Source: Pedobacter heparinus DSM 2366
GTDB lineage: Bacteria > Bacteroidota > Bacteroidia > Sphingobacteriales > Sphingobacteriaceae
Assembly: GCF_000023825.1 (NCBI RefSeq)
Contig: NC_013061.1
Coordinates: forward strand, 3,782,001 to 3,846,000
Length of the DNA: 64,000 nt
Direction of reading: 5' to 3'
The notes beneath the pieces are model-generated. The model saw only the letters and a program-made list of their open reading frames with translations. It made no database searches and was not told the DNA's origin. The position numbers and the translations under genes were made by a program. Positions 34,674 through 43,793 of the stretch are shown here, one piece after another; the first letter of the stretch is position 1, and every line of letters begins with the position of its first letter.

Positions 34674-35357
34674 ATGACAGGAAGCACAGTTATAAATTTA
34701 AAGAATGTAGATGTATTTCAGCAAAAACATCTCGTTTTGTCGAACGTTAATTTGAATATTGACAAAGGGGAGTTTGTTTTTTTAATCGGACAAACGGGTT
34801 CCGGAAAAAGCAGCTTGCTCAAGATCATTTACGGTGATCTGCATATTGGCAACGGTGAGGGACAGATTGCGGGCTTTGACCTGAAAAAACTAGGCAATAA
34901 AGAAGTACCCTTTTTACGTAGAAAACTAGGCATTGTGTTCCAGGACTTTCAATTACTGACGGACAGGACTGTTGAAAAGAATCTGGAGTTTGTGCTTAAA
35001 GCAACCGGCTGGACCGATAAAAACCTCATCACCGAACGGATCAAGGATGTACTGGAAAAGGTTGGCCTGCGCTCCAAGATCAAAAAAATGCCCCACGAAC
35101 TTTCCGGTGGCGAACAGCAACGTGTAGTAATTGCCCGTGCCCTGCTCAACAATCCGGAGATCATCCTTGCCGATGAGCCTACAGGAAACCTGGATCCTGA
35201 TACTTCAGAAGAAATTGTAATGCTGTTAAAGCAGATCAGTCAGAGCGGAACAGCCGTTTTAATGGCCACTCACGATTACCACATCATCCGTACATTCCCT
35301 TCCCGCATCATCAAATGCGAAAGTGGGATTGTCCATGAAGATGCACAGATTGTTTAG
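34674..35357 (+). CDS. ftsE: ABC transporter ATP-binding protein, FtsE-like
   Basis: A 227-residue ATPase with Walker A GQTGSGKS (residues 39-46), Q-loop VFQDFQLL, signature LSGGEQQR, Walker B IILADEP and D-loop TGNLD, then the switch His in MATHDYH. Length and [15 protein letters not shown] fit FtsE, which with the permease FtsX controls peptidoglycan hydrolases at the division site. No ftsX is in this window, as in many Bacteroidota where the two are separate. LolD-type lipoprotein exporters are the main alternative. No terminator is visible before grpE. Confidence 0.82.
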   Translation: MTGSTVINLKNVDVFQQKHLVLSNVNLNIDKGEFVFLIGQTGSGKSSLLKIIYGDLHIGNGEGQIAGFDLKKLGNKEVPFLRRKLGIVFQDFQLLTDRTVEKNLEFVLKATGWTDKNLITERIKDVLEKVGLRSKIKKMPHELSGGEQQRVVIARALLNNPEIILADEPTGNLDPDTSEEIVMLLKQISQSGTAVLMATHDYHIIRTFPSRIIKCESGIVHEDAQIV

Positions 35358-35443
35358 TCCCGTTTTCTGACAAAATTTTCTTAATCAGCCATTCCAGGTA
35401 GTCTTTTCATTTTAAAACTGACAGCATGACTGATAATTTCCTA

Positions 35444-35459
35444 TTGGCAAAGCTTTTGA
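35444..35459 (+). promoter_or_regulatory. possible sigma-54-like -24/-12 promoter of grpE-dnaJ
   Basis: TTGGCA (35444-35449) and TTTTGA (35454-35459) place GG and GA exactly 12 bases apart, the spacing of sigma-54 promoters (TGGCA-N-TTGC), with GA instead of GC at -12. Transcription would start near 35471, 15 bases before the grpE ATG. No TAnnTTTG box is present in this gap. Confidence 0.35.
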
Positions 35460-35485
35460 GTTTATAACCAAAATTCTACTATACT

Positions 35486-36100
35486 ATGTTTAGCAAGAAG
35501 AAAAAACACGATAATCAAGATACAACTATGCAAAATCAGGACCCTGCAGCACCTAATGCTGAAGATCTGTTGATAAATGTTACAGAAGAAACGCAAAACG
35601 AAGGCGCTGAAACAGCTGCCCAAGCTACTGACGAAAATACAGTCGAAATTTCCGCAGAAGAAAAACTGCAACAGGAAAATGCTGCTTTGAATGATAAATA
35701 TCTGCGTTTATTTGCAGAATTTGACAATTACAAACGCCGTACGCAAAAAGAACGCATAGAATTGCTGCAAACTGCAGGTAAGGATGTGATCATTTCTTTA
35801 TTACCTGTACTGGATGATTTTGACCGTGCCAATAAAGCCATGGAAACTGCTACTGATGTAAATTCGGTAAAAGAAGGTGTTAATCTGGTACATAGCAAAT
35901 TAAAAGGCATACTGGCCCAGAAAGGACTGAAAGAAATAGAAAGTATCGATACCGCTTTTGATACGGATAACCACGAAGCCATTACTAAAATACCTGCTCC
36001 AAATGAGGAAATGAAGGGGAAAGTAATAGATGAATTAGAAAAAGGATATACCTTAAACGACAAAGTGATCCGCTTTGCCAAAGTAGTAGTAGGTAGTTAA
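35486..36100 (+). CDS. grpE: nucleotide exchange factor GrpE
   Basis: Co-chaperone that releases ADP from DnaK. The protein has 204 residues: a disordered acidic N-terminus (about 1-55), a long coiled coil ([25 protein letters not shown]), and the beta-wing domain with the family signature ([20 protein letters not shown]) at the C-terminus. It lies 7 bases before dnaJ; dnaK is not adjacent. An internal ATG at 35528 could give a 14-residue shorter form. The upstream region has a sigma-54-like element rather than a housekeeping box, consistent with stress control. Confidence 0.95.
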   Translation: MFSKKKKHDNQDTTMQNQDPAAPNAEDLLINVTEETQNEGAETAAQATDENTVEISAEEKLQQENAALNDKYLRLFAEFDNYKRRTQKERIELLQTAGKDVIISLLPVLDDFDRANKAMETATDVNSVKEGVNLVHSKLKGILAQKGLKEIESIDTAFDTDNHEAITKIPAPNEEMKGKVIDELEKGYTLNDKVIRFAKVVVGS

Positions 36101-36107
36101 TATTTTT

Positions 36108-37265
36108 ATGAGCAAAAGAGATTATTATGATGTGCTTGGTGTATCCAGAAACACATCTGCAGACGAGATTAAAAAGGCTTATCGTAAACTGGCCATTAAG
36201 TATCACCCGGATAAAAACCCGAATGATAAAGCAGCTGAAGAAAAATTCAAAGAAGCAGCTGAGGCTTACGAAGTCCTGAGTAATCCTGAGAAAAAACAGC
36301 GTTACGACCATTATGGTCATGCAGGTGTTGGTGGTGCTTCAGGCGGCGGATATGGCGGTGGCGGAATGAATATGGAAGATATATTCAGTCAGTTCGGAGA
36401 TATTTTTGGAGGTGGCGGCAGCCCTTTCGAAAGCTTTTTCGGTGGCCAGCAGTCCCGTGGTGGCCGTCGTGTGGCCAAAGGCAGTAATCTGCGCATCAAG
36501 GTAAAACTTACACTCGAAGAAATTGCCAATGGCACCGAGAAAAAGATAAAGGTAAACAAACAGATCGTTTGTAAAACCTGCGACGGTACAGGGGCTAAAG
36601 ACCGCTCATCGGTAAGTACCTGTAAAACCTGTGGTGGAAGTGGTGCGGTACGCCGCGTAACCAATACCATATTGGGACAAATGCAAACCACCTCTACCTG
36701 CCCTACCTGTAATGGAAGCGGATCGCAGATCACTGCTAAATGCGGATCATGCCATGGTGAAGGTGTGGTAAGAGGTGAAGAAACCATTACCATCAACATT
36801 CCTGCAGGTGTAAGCGATGGCATGCAGCTGAGCATGAGCGGAAAAGGAAATGCAGCCCCTAACGGTGGTATCCCGGGCGATCTGATCATACTGATTGAAG
36901 AGATCCCTCATGAAACACTGAAACGTGAAGGGAACAATGTAGTATATGACCTGCATGTATCTATTGTAGATGCAGCTTTGGGCTACAGCGCTGAAGTACC
37001 GACCATCGATGGCAAGGCGAAGATTAAAATTGAGCCCGGTACCCAGAGCGGAAAACTGTTACGTTTAAAAGGAAAAGGTATTCCTGAGATCAATTCCTAT
37101 CACCGTGGCGATGAGATCATCCACGTAAACATCTGGACACCCAAAGCCTTAAGCGCAGAAGAAAGGGCCATTTTAGAAAGGCTGAGGGAATCGCCAAATT
37201 TTAAACCCCAGCCAGGAAAAAATGACAAAAGCTTCTTCGAGAAGATGAAAGAATATTTTGAATAA
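36108..37265 (+). CDS. dnaJ: molecular chaperone DnaJ
   Basis: Hsp40 co-chaperone of DnaK, 385 residues with the full type I layout. The J domain has the HPD motif at residues 33-35, and the G/F-rich linker runs from about 72 to 120. There are four zinc-binding CxxCxGxG-type repeats ([32 protein letters not shown]) and a C-terminal substrate-binding region. It follows grpE by 7 bases, and its stop codon overlaps the ppx start by one base (TAATG). Confidence 0.97.
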   Translation: MSKRDYYDVLGVSRNTSADEIKKAYRKLAIKYHPDKNPNDKAAEEKFKEAAEAYEVLSNPEKKQRYDHYGHAGVGGASGGGYGGGGMNMEDIFSQFGDIFGGGGSPFESFFGGQQSRGGRRVAKGSNLRIKVKLTLEEIANGTEKKIKVNKQIVCKTCDGTGAKDRSSVSTCKTCGGSGAVRRVTNTILGQMQTTSTCPTCNGSGSQITAKCGSCHGEGVVRGEETITINIPAGVSDGMQLSMSGKGNAAPNGGIPGDLIILIEEIPHETLKREGNNVVYDLHVSIVDAALGYSAEVPTIDGKAKIKIEPGTQSGKLLRLKGKGIPEINSYHRGDEIIHVNIWTPKALSAEERAILERLRESPNFKPQPGKNDKSFFEKMKEYFE

Positions 37266-38182
37266 TGATTGCAGCTGTAATTGACCTGGGTACCAATACT
37301 TTCCATCTTGTTATTGCTAAAATTACAGCTGATGGAATCCAGGTCATTTATAAAACCAACCTGCCGGTAAAGCTGGGTGAAGGCAGGATCAACGATAACA
37401 TCATCATTCCTGAAGCTTATGCGCGTGGACTACAGGCACTGCAAGGCTTTAACCGGGAGATAGAAAAATATCAGGTGGATGTGGTAAAAGCCATCGCTAC
37501 TTCAGCCATCCGTAGCGCGGCCAATGGCAGCAACTTTGTCAATTCCGCTAAATCTGATGCCGGAATTGACATTGAAGTGATTACAGGTGATAAAGAAGCA
37601 GAATATATTTTTAAAGGTGTAAAAGCAACAGGGGCAATTAAGGGCACCTGCCTGATTATGGATATAGGTGGTGGAAGCACTGAATTCATTATTTGCAACC
37701 CGGATGGATTACACTGGAAAAAAAGTTATGACATTGGCGCAGCACGGTTAATGCAGGCCTACTTTCATTCAGATCCGATCAGCGATAAAGATCAATCGGC
37801 TATCCGGGATCATTTAGATAAAGAACTGGGTACTTTAAAAACAGCCTGTAACACTTACCGGCCAACGCAGCTGATCGGATCTGCAGGGGCATTCGAAACC
37901 TTTGCAGGAATGCTGGATCAGCAACTGGACTTAAACAAAATCAGCACTGCAGACATTGACCTGCAGAACTACCATACCCTTTCTAAAAACCTGATTGCTT
38001 CCACACATGCAGAAAGGGAGCAAATGCCCGACCTGATTAGCTTAAGGGTAGACATGATTGTCATTGCTGCCATTATAACAGATTATGTGCTGGAGGCCAG
38101 TGGCATCAACAGCATCAGCCTGTCTACTTATGATTTAAAAATGGGTGTACTGCAGGCAATTAGCGAGTCAGAAACCAGCTAA
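37265..38182 (+). CDS. Ppx/GppA-type exopolyphosphatase/guanosine pentaphosphate phosphatase, short form
   Basis: A 305-residue ASKHA-fold phosphatase with phosphate-loop motifs DLGTNTFHLVIA (residues 7-18) and DIGGGSTEFIICN. It lacks the C-terminal HD domain of long Ppx proteins. Such enzymes cut terminal phosphate from polyphosphate or from pppGpp. Substrate choice cannot be read here. It is translationally coupled to dnaJ (one-base overlap), linking it to a stress-response operon. Its 3' end overlaps maf by 15 bases tail to tail. Confidence 0.88.
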   Translation: MIAAVIDLGTNTFHLVIAKITADGIQVIYKTNLPVKLGEGRINDNIIIPEAYARGLQALQGFNREIEKYQVDVVKAIATSAIRSAANGSNFVNSAKSDAGIDIEVITGDKEAEYIFKGVKATGAIKGTCLIMDIGGGSTEFIICNPDGLHWKKSYDIGAARLMQAYFHSDPISDKDQSAIRDHLDKELGTLKTACNTYRPTQLIGSAGAFETFAGMLDQQLDLNKISTADIDLQNYHTLSKNLIASTHAEREQMPDLISLRVDMIVIAAIITDYVLEASGINSISLSTYDLKMGVLQAISESETS

Positions 38183-38737
38183 GGCCTTATACAGTTTTTC
38201 TGTAGGCAACCCCATTACATTGGTATAAGACCCCACCAGTTTTTCTACAGCAATCAGGCCGATCCAGTCCTGTATCCCATAAGCCCCGGCTTTGTCTAAA
38301 GGATGATAATGTTCTATATAATACCTGATCTGCGCCGAGTTGAGTACGTTAAAGAAAACATCTGTTTTATCGTAAAAAGATTGGGTTTTGCCTGCATAGC
38401 TTAAACTTACGCCTGTATATACCTGGTGAACCGTCCCTGAAAGTTTCGTCAGCATCTCTGCTGCATGCCCTTCATCCTCAGGCTTACCCAGTATTTCATG
38501 CTGTAGCGCCACTATCGTATCTGCTGTAACCACAATACTATCTACACTATCGGCTTCAAATGCAGCAGCTTTCTTTTCAGCAATATAAACGGCAATTTCT
38601 GCAGGTGAAAGACCATCAGGATAACTTTCATCAACATCCTTTAACATCACCTTAAAATTAAGGTTCATGGCGTTCATTAAGTCCTGTCTGCGCGGCGATT
38701 TTGAAGCGAGGATAAGTGGGTGTTTTTGCTGATACAT
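38168..38737 (-). CDS. maf: Maf-family nucleotide pyrophosphatase
   Basis: A 189-residue house-cleaning NTP pyrophosphatase (dTTP/UTP or modified nucleotides), once named septum formation inhibitor. The family signature is at the N-terminus (LILASKSPRRQDLM); further motifs are VDESYP, VTADTIVAL and the late YGIQDWIG. The gene starts 33 bases after a strong terminator, so it has its own promoter. Its stop overlaps the ppx stop region by 15 bases on the opposite strand. Confidence 0.94.
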   Translation of the reverse strand: MYQQKHPLILASKSPRRQDLMNAMNLNFKVMLKDVDESYPDGLSPAEIAVYIAEKKAAAFEADSVDSIVVTADTIVALQHEILGKPEDEGHAAEMLTKLSGTVHQVYTGVSLSYAGKTQSFYDKTDVFFNVLNSAQIRYYIEHYHPLDKAGAYGIQDWIGLIAVEKLVGSYTNVMGLPTEKLYKALAGF

Positions 38738-38770
38738 ATTTTTAATACAGTATAATTGCTTTATCTGCTG

Positions 38771-38813
38771 CTAAAATAATAAAAGCGACACAAGGCCGCT
38801 TTTATTATTTTAG
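38771..38813 (-). terminator. intrinsic terminator after the Spy-like gene
   Basis: A perfect 17-bp inverted repeat (arms 38771-38787 and 38797-38813) with a 9-base loop. The GCG/CGC core is flanked by A/T runs, giving a T tract on the minus strand after the stop of the 38829-39236 gene. Confidence 0.85.
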
Positions 38814-38828
38814 ATATTTTAAAAATCA

Positions 38829-39236
38829 TTACTGACCGCCGGCACCGGCAGGTCCTTTTCCACTCATTCTTTTTTTCATGTTCTCAGCTCTTTCTGTTTT
38901 CCAATCAGCAAAAGCTTTTTTCTGATCGTCATTCAACAAAGCATTGATTTTTACATCATTTTCTTCGTTAACGGCTTTCATTTTGGCCATCATTGCATCC
39001 CTGTCACCTTTACCTTCTTCACGCGCTTTTTTCATAGTAGCGGCCTGATCTAAAAAGATTGCTGTTACTTTCGCCTTCTGGTCTTCCGATAGGTTTAACT
39101 TTTTGGTCAGCTGCTCTGCACTTTTCTGTGCTCTTTCTTCAGGCGATAGCATTTTACGGTCGCCCCCGCCTTGTTGTGCCTGTGCAAATGTTACTACACT
39201 AAATAACAATCCGCAAATCATCAATAATTTTTTCAT
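38829..39236 (-). CDS. Spy/CpxP-like periplasmic helical protein
   Basis: A 135-residue secreted protein with signal peptide (KLLMICGLLFSVVTFAQAQ) and a helical, charged mature part. The repeated helix pattern LTKKLNLSEDQKAKVTAIF and INALLNDDQKKAFADWK is the LTxxQ-like motif of the Spy/CpxP/DUF4890 group, periplasmic chaperones or envelope-stress sensors. The C-terminus is glycine-rich. It stands alone between a terminator and a 112-base upstream gap that shows a small hairpin (ATGGT/ACCAT, 39274-39288) but no clear promoter box. Confidence 0.8.
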   Translation of the reverse strand: MKKLLMICGLLFSVVTFAQAQQGGGDRKMLSPEERAQKSAEQLTKKLNLSEDQKAKVTAIFLDQAATMKKAREEGKGDRDAMMAKMKAVNEENDVKINALLNDDQKKAFADWKTERAENMKKRMSGKGPAGAGGQ

Positions 39237-39348
39237 TGTCTATATTTTTATGGTTATGAGTTATGTGAAACTCAATGGTTAGAGACCATAACCCTGCAAT
39301 AGGTTTAACCTCTAAATGTAACATAATTGTTGCAAATAGAAAATCGGT

Positions 39349-39876
39349 TTATTTACCGGAATCAGCGGCAGAAGGATTTTCATCAAACCACTTGTATTGT
39401 ACCCTGAGTACTTTTTCTACAATATCCCTTACAGCAGTTTTACCACCGGTATAAGGAGAAATGTATTGGGAGATGGCCTTGATTTCCGGAACAGCATCTG
39501 AGGGGCAGGTGGGCAAACCTACAAGCTGCATAATTTTAAGATCAGGGATATCATCCCCCATATATAGAATTTCGGGAGCCGTTAGATTGTATTTGGCCAG
39601 CAATTTTTTGTACGCAGCCACTTTATCGGAAACACCTAAAAAAATGTCAGTTATGCCAAGCCCTTCAAAGCGCTTTTGCATGGTTATGCCTTTGCCACCT
39701 GATATAATACAAACCCGGTACCCCCGTTTAACGGCCAGCTGAAGCGCATAACCATCCTTGATGTTAAAGGTCCGTAAAAACTCGCCCGAATCAGACGCGA
39801 TGATATCACCGTTAGTCAATACGCCATCAACATCAAAGATGAAGGTTGTGATCTGCTTTAGCTGTTCCAGAAACAT
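39349..39876 (-). CDS. kdsC: KdsC-like HAD phosphatase (3-deoxy-D-manno-octulosonate 8-phosphate phosphatase)
   Basis: HAD phosphatase of the KDO-8-P class, which frees KDO for lipopolysaccharide. From ATG 39876 it has 175 residues. It has the nucleophile motif IFDVDGVLTNGD, the Ser/Thr motif IISGG, and the late motif MGDDIPDLKIM with GLPTCPSDAVPEI, typical of the cap-less tetrameric KdsC/YrbI group. An ATG at 39903 would add nine residues but overlaps iscX; the 39876 ATG lies 5 bases after the iscX stop and leaves the fold intact, so I prefer it. No other kds gene is nearby. Confidence 0.87.
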   Translation of the reverse strand: MFLEQLKQITTFIFDVDGVLTNGDIIASDSGEFLRTFNIKDGYALQLAVKRGYRVCIISGGKGITMQKRFEGLGITDIFLGVSDKVAAYKKLLAKYNLTAPEILYMGDDIPDLKIMQLVGLPTCPSDAVPEIKAISQYISPYTGGKTAVRDIVEKVLRVQYKWFDENPSAADSGK

Positions 39877-39881
39877 GGGTG

Positions 39882-40124
39882 CTACTTCTGGTTGTCTCTC
39901 CATTCGTAAACCCAGGCCGACTGGATCTGCTCCAGGTGTCCTTCATTACTTTCTTCACGCGTACCTTTAAAGTTAGGTAGCGACAATACCCAGTCTAACA
40001 ATTCGGTAAACCTGATGCGGTATATTTTGGCTTCGTTAAAATCATCACCAAATTTTTCATAAAGTTCCTGAGCAATATCCTCATGGTCGTTCCAGTAAAT
40101 TGGCAGGGCAAACTTGTCTTGCAT
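39882..40124 (-). CDS. iscX: Fe-S assembly protein IscX-like
   Basis: An 80-residue acidic helical protein of the IscX/YfhJ family, which binds iron and the cysteine desulfurase IscS and tunes Fe-S cluster assembly. The diagnostic blocks are PIYWNDHEDIAQELYEKFGD, the helix-turn RIRFTELLDWVLSLPNF and the tail LEQIQSAWVYEWRD. It is preceded by a [2Fe-2S] ferredoxin gene (26 bases away), as in isc operons. The rest of the isc genes are not in the window; an HscA-like chaperone is at 54666. Confidence 0.92.
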   Translation of the reverse strand: MQDKFALPIYWNDHEDIAQELYEKFGDDFNEAKIYRIRFTELLDWVLSLPNFKGTREESNEGHLEQIQSAWVYEWRDNQK

Positions 40125-40150
40125 GTTATATTTTATTTAATCTTTTATAA

Positions 40151-40483
40151 TTAATGGCCTAGGAATTCAGACTGGTCAGGAATGGTCACTTCAATGTCTC
40201 CACTGATCACCACACACTGGCAGCCTAAACGCGAGCTGATCTTCGGGCGTACTGCCCTGTCAATAAAGTCCTCTTCTTTATCAGAGATCTCCTGTATATC
40301 GTCCATACCCCTGGTTACATATACATGGCAGGTACTGCAACCGCATACACCGCCACAATTGTGCTGCAGCTCTATGCCATGGTCAAGGCAAACATCTAAA
40401 ACCGATTCCCCTCCGGCAATCGGTAGTTCAATTGTTTCTTTTCCCTGTTCTTCAAAATTTATCTTTAATTTAAAAATACTCAT
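40151..40483 (-). CDS. fdx: [2Fe-2S] ferredoxin, adrenodoxin/isc type
   Basis: A 110-residue electron carrier from ATG 40483 (an upstream ATG at 40495 adds four residues). The cluster cysteines follow the pattern HNCGGVCGCSTCHVYV and LGCQC. The ISC-type Fdx donates electrons for Fe-S cluster assembly. iscX follows after 26 bases in the same direction, supporting that role. The DUF2520 gene lies upstream, 42 bases away. Confidence 0.9.
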   Translation of the reverse strand: MSIFKLKINFEEQGKETIELPIAGGESVLDVCLDHGIELQHNCGGVCGCSTCHVYVTRGMDDIQEISDKEEDFIDRAVRPKISSRLGCQCVVISGDIEVTIPDQSEFLGH

Positions 40484-40525
40484 AATCTGGTTCAAAAATA
40501 AGCACCAAAAACCGCAATTACATGA

Positions 40526-41284
40526 TTATCGCGTTTTTTTAATGCTATTACTTAAAATTTTATAGATTTCCAGCAAATGGGGCAACTTTTGCAGTAATTC
40601 TTCATGCTTTAGTATCGTTTGTTTGTCGTTCCTTGCTGCCGGCCCGGTCTGCACATCTTCCGGCAGTGCATTTTGCGCCTTCACAGCAGTTTCCATAATC
40701 AATGGTCGCAATATCTCAAAGTCGAGCCCTTGCTTTTCAACAATCTGCTGGCTCAACCTGTACATGTGGTTTACAAAATTACAGGCAAAAACCCCTGCCA
40801 AATGCAGTATCTTACGTTTTTCACTGTTTACCTCATAAATTAGCGGACTTAACTTAACCGCAATTAAGCGCAATGCACTCAGGTTTTCGGCACTATTTGC
40901 TTCCAGGCATAAGGGCACGTGAATAAAATCTATCGGTTCTTCTTTAGAGAAAGTTTGCAAAGGATAAAAAACGCCATAATTTTTAATACCCGATAATACA
41001 TTCATATCGGTAGCACCCGAAGTATGGACTACCAGGCCATTTACGGCTTTAAGAGCCCTAACTAACTTTGCAATGGCATCGTCTTTTACTGCAATCAGGT
41101 ACAGATCGGCATTCAGGTCTATATCCTCCAGATCAGCAATGGCCTGTGCACCTGTTTCAAAGGCCAAAGCAGCTGCATTCGCGGGATCTTTGCTCCATAC
41201 CTGAACAATATCAGCTTCATTTTCTTTAAAGGCATTGGCCATGTGCGTGCCAACATTACCTGAACCTATACAAACAATCTTCAT
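40526..41284 (-). CDS. Rossmann-fold DUF2520 oxidoreductase-like protein
   Basis: A 252-residue protein with an N-terminal NADP-binding fold (VCIGSGNVGTHMANAFKEN) and a C-terminal all-helical DUF2520 domain (VFACNFVNHMYRLSQQIVEKQ, ILRPLIMETAVKAQNALPED). The fold is that of 6-phosphogluconate dehydrogenase/F420-NADP oxidoreductases. Substrate unknown; pantothenate-like ketopantoate reductases are the nearest well-known relatives. No motif decides among them. Confidence 0.82.
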   Translation of the reverse strand: MKIVCIGSGNVGTHMANAFKENEADIVQVWSKDPANAAALAFETGAQAIADLEDIDLNADLYLIAVKDDAIAKLVRALKAVNGLVVHTSGATDMNVLSGIKNYGVFYPLQTFSKEEPIDFIHVPLCLEANSAENLSALRLIAVKLSPLIYEVNSEKRKILHLAGVFACNFVNHMYRLSQQIVEKQGLDFEILRPLIMETAVKAQNALPEDVQTGPAARNDKQTILKHEELLQKLPHLLEIYKILSNSIKKTR

Positions 41285-41322
41285 TGGGATAGCGGTTTAA
41301 ATGGATTACTTTGTCAAAGCAA

Positions 41323-43788
41323 TTATACTGCTCCAACTTCTTTTTGTCTTCTAAATATAGAAATTAAGAATCCAATAACCATTACAATTGTACCCACCCA
41401 ATACAGATTGATATAAGGGAATTCAATAGATTTAAATACGACCCAGTCTTTAGCCTGTTGTGGTTTTTCGTAAACCTGCAGTTCAACTTTCTTTTGTTCG
41501 GGCAATACTTTGGTAAATCTCAGCCTTAAACCCAGGTCATCTATATTCCGTGCAAAATCAAAAGTATTGTTTCCTTTAATCAGGAAAATAGGCTCTGTTT
41601 TATAAATTTTGCCATTCAAATTAACCTCCAGGGGCAAACCAACAGCAAGATCGCCAGGTGTAAGTACCAGGCTCTTTGCTTTAGGCTGATTGTTTAGCGC
41701 ACCCACGGTAATTATGCCGCTACTGGTATGCAAGGTATCGCCCGTAGCTACATTTACAATTCTTGGCGCTTTGTAATTTTCTTCCTCACGGTGTCCCTCA
41801 TGGTCTTCATGGCTCTCTTTTTTATCAGGTGCACTGGTAATGTGTGTATAAATATCAAAGGTCAGATAATGTTTGGTATCCGGAGAAGCAATCAAGCCCA
41901 TTTTTTCGTTCACCTGCACATGTGGGTTCAACTCAAAATCTTCTTTAATTTTTCCGGTCTTTTCATCAATCACTTTAAAATTAAGTTTATAAAAAGTATT
42001 TGGTGCTATGGTTGTATCACTGGTATAAGTAACCGTATAACGCCCCATCTTTTTAGGCTCATTTTTATAAAGCACAATATTTTCACCCGGTTTCTCTACC
42101 TTCTCAAAATCCTTAACGGGTATAAAGTTCGCGGCATTCAGTGATATCGGCTTGTTGGTTGCCGCGGCAACCAGTGCGCCCAGCAGCAATAAAGCAAAAC
42201 CGATGTGTGCTACCGCAGCCCCTGCCAGCTTACGCTTTCCACCAAATGCCTGTCCCAATATCCTGGCATTCGATAAAACAGCAAATATACAACTAAAGGT
42301 GAGCAGGATATACATCAGGTTCTGATACACATTGGTGATGTAAACGAAAGCGGCAGTAATTACAATAGCAAATACAACTGAGGCAATTAAGCTGCTGTAA
42401 AATTTACGGGTATCCGTTCTTTTATATTTCAGAAACTGTGAAAAGCCCGATATAATGGTAACCAGGATAGCAAATGGGGCCTGCCATTGGTTATAATATT
42501 TTATGGCATCTATTGGCGGCGCAAATTTAGTTCCAAAAGCCTGGTTAAATACCGGTACTGAAGTAGAGAAGATTACCTGTATACAGGCTACAGTAATCAC
42601 CAGTGCACCAATAAACATCCAGAATTCTCTTGAATAAGTTTCTTCATCTTTATTGGTAATGGGCAGTTCTTTCCAGCGCAGCACCAGCAATACTACCGGA
42701 ATGCCCAGAAATACTACATTGTATAAAATCAGGTGCCAGAACATGCCCAGATCGGTAAATGAGTGTACAGAAGTCTCGCCCAGCACACCACTACGCGTTA
42801 GGAAAGAGGCGTATAGTACCAGTACAAAGCTGATAAAGATGAGTACAATAGCCGTAAAAAAGGCATGACCGGTATTTTTAAAGGCAATCATCACGTGCAC
42901 CCCGGCAATCAGGGTTAGCCATGGAATGATAGACGCATTCTCTACCGGGTCCCAGGCCCAGAAACCACCAAAATTCAGGGCTTCATAAGCCCAGAAAGAA
43001 CCCATAATAATCCCTGTTCCCAATATCATGACCGCAAAAAGTGCCCATGGCATTGCGGGTTTTACCCATTCTTTATACCTTTTTTCCCATAATCCGGTAA
43101 CAGCGTAGGCAAATGGGACAACCATGCTGGCAAAGCCCAGAAACAGGGTTGGCGGATGGATCACCATCCAGTAATTTTGCAACAGTGGGTTCAGCCCCCT
43201 GCCATCTGTAATAAACTTAAGGTAGTTTTTATAATTTTCAGGATCAGCAAAAATCGGTGCCATTTCCTTTAAATTCAATGCATCTCTGAGCAGGATAAAA
43301 GGAGAACTACCAATGCGTTCACCAAGTATCTCGACACCAAGTAGCATAGAGGTTAAAAATACCTGCGAAAATGCGACTACCGTCATTACCCCATTCTCCC
43401 ACGATTTTGCTTTCCAGATCAGGATGGTTCCCAGCAACGATTGCCAGAATGCCCAAAGCCAGAAACTGCCCTCCTGCCCTTCCCAAAAGGCTGATACAAT
43501 ATAATATACAGGAAGTTCTTTCGACGAATGCGAATAAACGTAATAGTACTCGTTGTAGTGATTTAGAATGAGATAAAAAAGTGTTGCACCAATACCAATG
43601 ATACTAACCCAGTTGAGTAAGAAGGATATACGACCTATCCGAGTCCAGGATTGATCACCGATCTCTTTATTCCGTGCTGCAAAGAAATACGACATAGCTG
43701 AGAGCAAAGAAGCGGCAAATGCCAGAACAATAAAAAACTGGCCGATCTTACCGGGAAGGAGGTTCTCTCCAATAAATTGTATATCCAT
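41323..43788 (-). CDS. ccmF: cytochrome c maturation protein CcmF (haem lyase)
   Basis: An 821-residue polytopic inner-membrane protein with about 15 helices. It transfers haem to apocytochrome c in the periplasm. The haem-handling WWD-type motif WAWDPVENASIIPWL is seen, preceded by FWAYEALNFGGF; conserved histidines lie in YNEYYYVYSHS and IHPPTLFLG. A large soluble region (about residues 570-790) contains a His/Glu-rich stretch (SHEDHEGHREEEN) that could bind metal. It is longer than a typical CcmF (about 650). It follows ccmE by 5 bases. No ccmG or ccmH is in this cluster. Confidence 0.93.
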   Translation of the reverse strand: MDIQFIGENLLPGKIGQFFIVLAFAASLLSAMSYFFAARNKEIGDQSWTRIGRISFLLNWVSIIGIGATLFYLILNHYNEYYYVYSHSSKELPVYYIVSAFWEGQEGSFWLWAFWQSLLGTILIWKAKSWENGVMTVVAFSQVFLTSMLLGVEILGERIGSSPFILLRDALNLKEMAPIFADPENYKNYLKFITDGRGLNPLLQNYWMVIHPPTLFLGFASMVVPFAYAVTGLWEKRYKEWVKPAMPWALFAVMILGTGIIMGSFWAYEALNFGGFWAWDPVENASIIPWLTLIAGVHVMIAFKNTGHAFFTAIVLIFISFVLVLYASFLTRSGVLGETSVHSFTDLGMFWHLILYNVVFLGIPVVLLVLRWKELPITNKDEETYSREFWMFIGALVITVACIQVIFSTSVPVFNQAFGTKFAPPIDAIKYYNQWQAPFAILVTIISGFSQFLKYKRTDTRKFYSSLIASVVFAIVITAAFVYITNVYQNLMYILLTFSCIFAVLSNARILGQAFGGKRKLAGAAVAHIGFALLLLGALVAAATNKPISLNAANFIPVKDFEKVEKPGENIVLYKNEPKKMGRYTVTYTSDTTIAPNTFYKLNFKVIDEKTGKIKEDFELNPHVQVNEKMGLIASPDTKHYLTFDIYTHITSAPDKKESHEDHEGHREEENYKAPRIVNVATGDTLHTSSGIITVGALNNQPKAKSLVLTPGDLAVGLPLEVNLNGKIYKTEPIFLIKGNNTFDFARNIDDLGLRLRFTKVLPEQKKVELQVYEKPQQAKDWVVFKSIEFPYINLYWVGTIVMVIGFLISIFRRQKEVGAV

Positions 43789-43793
43789 TAAAA

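Noticed and set aside
36389..36889. Long open frame antisense to dnaJ
   Set aside because: It mirrors the zinc-finger and G/F coding region; the composition is that of a shadow frame and there is no promoter or neighbour support.
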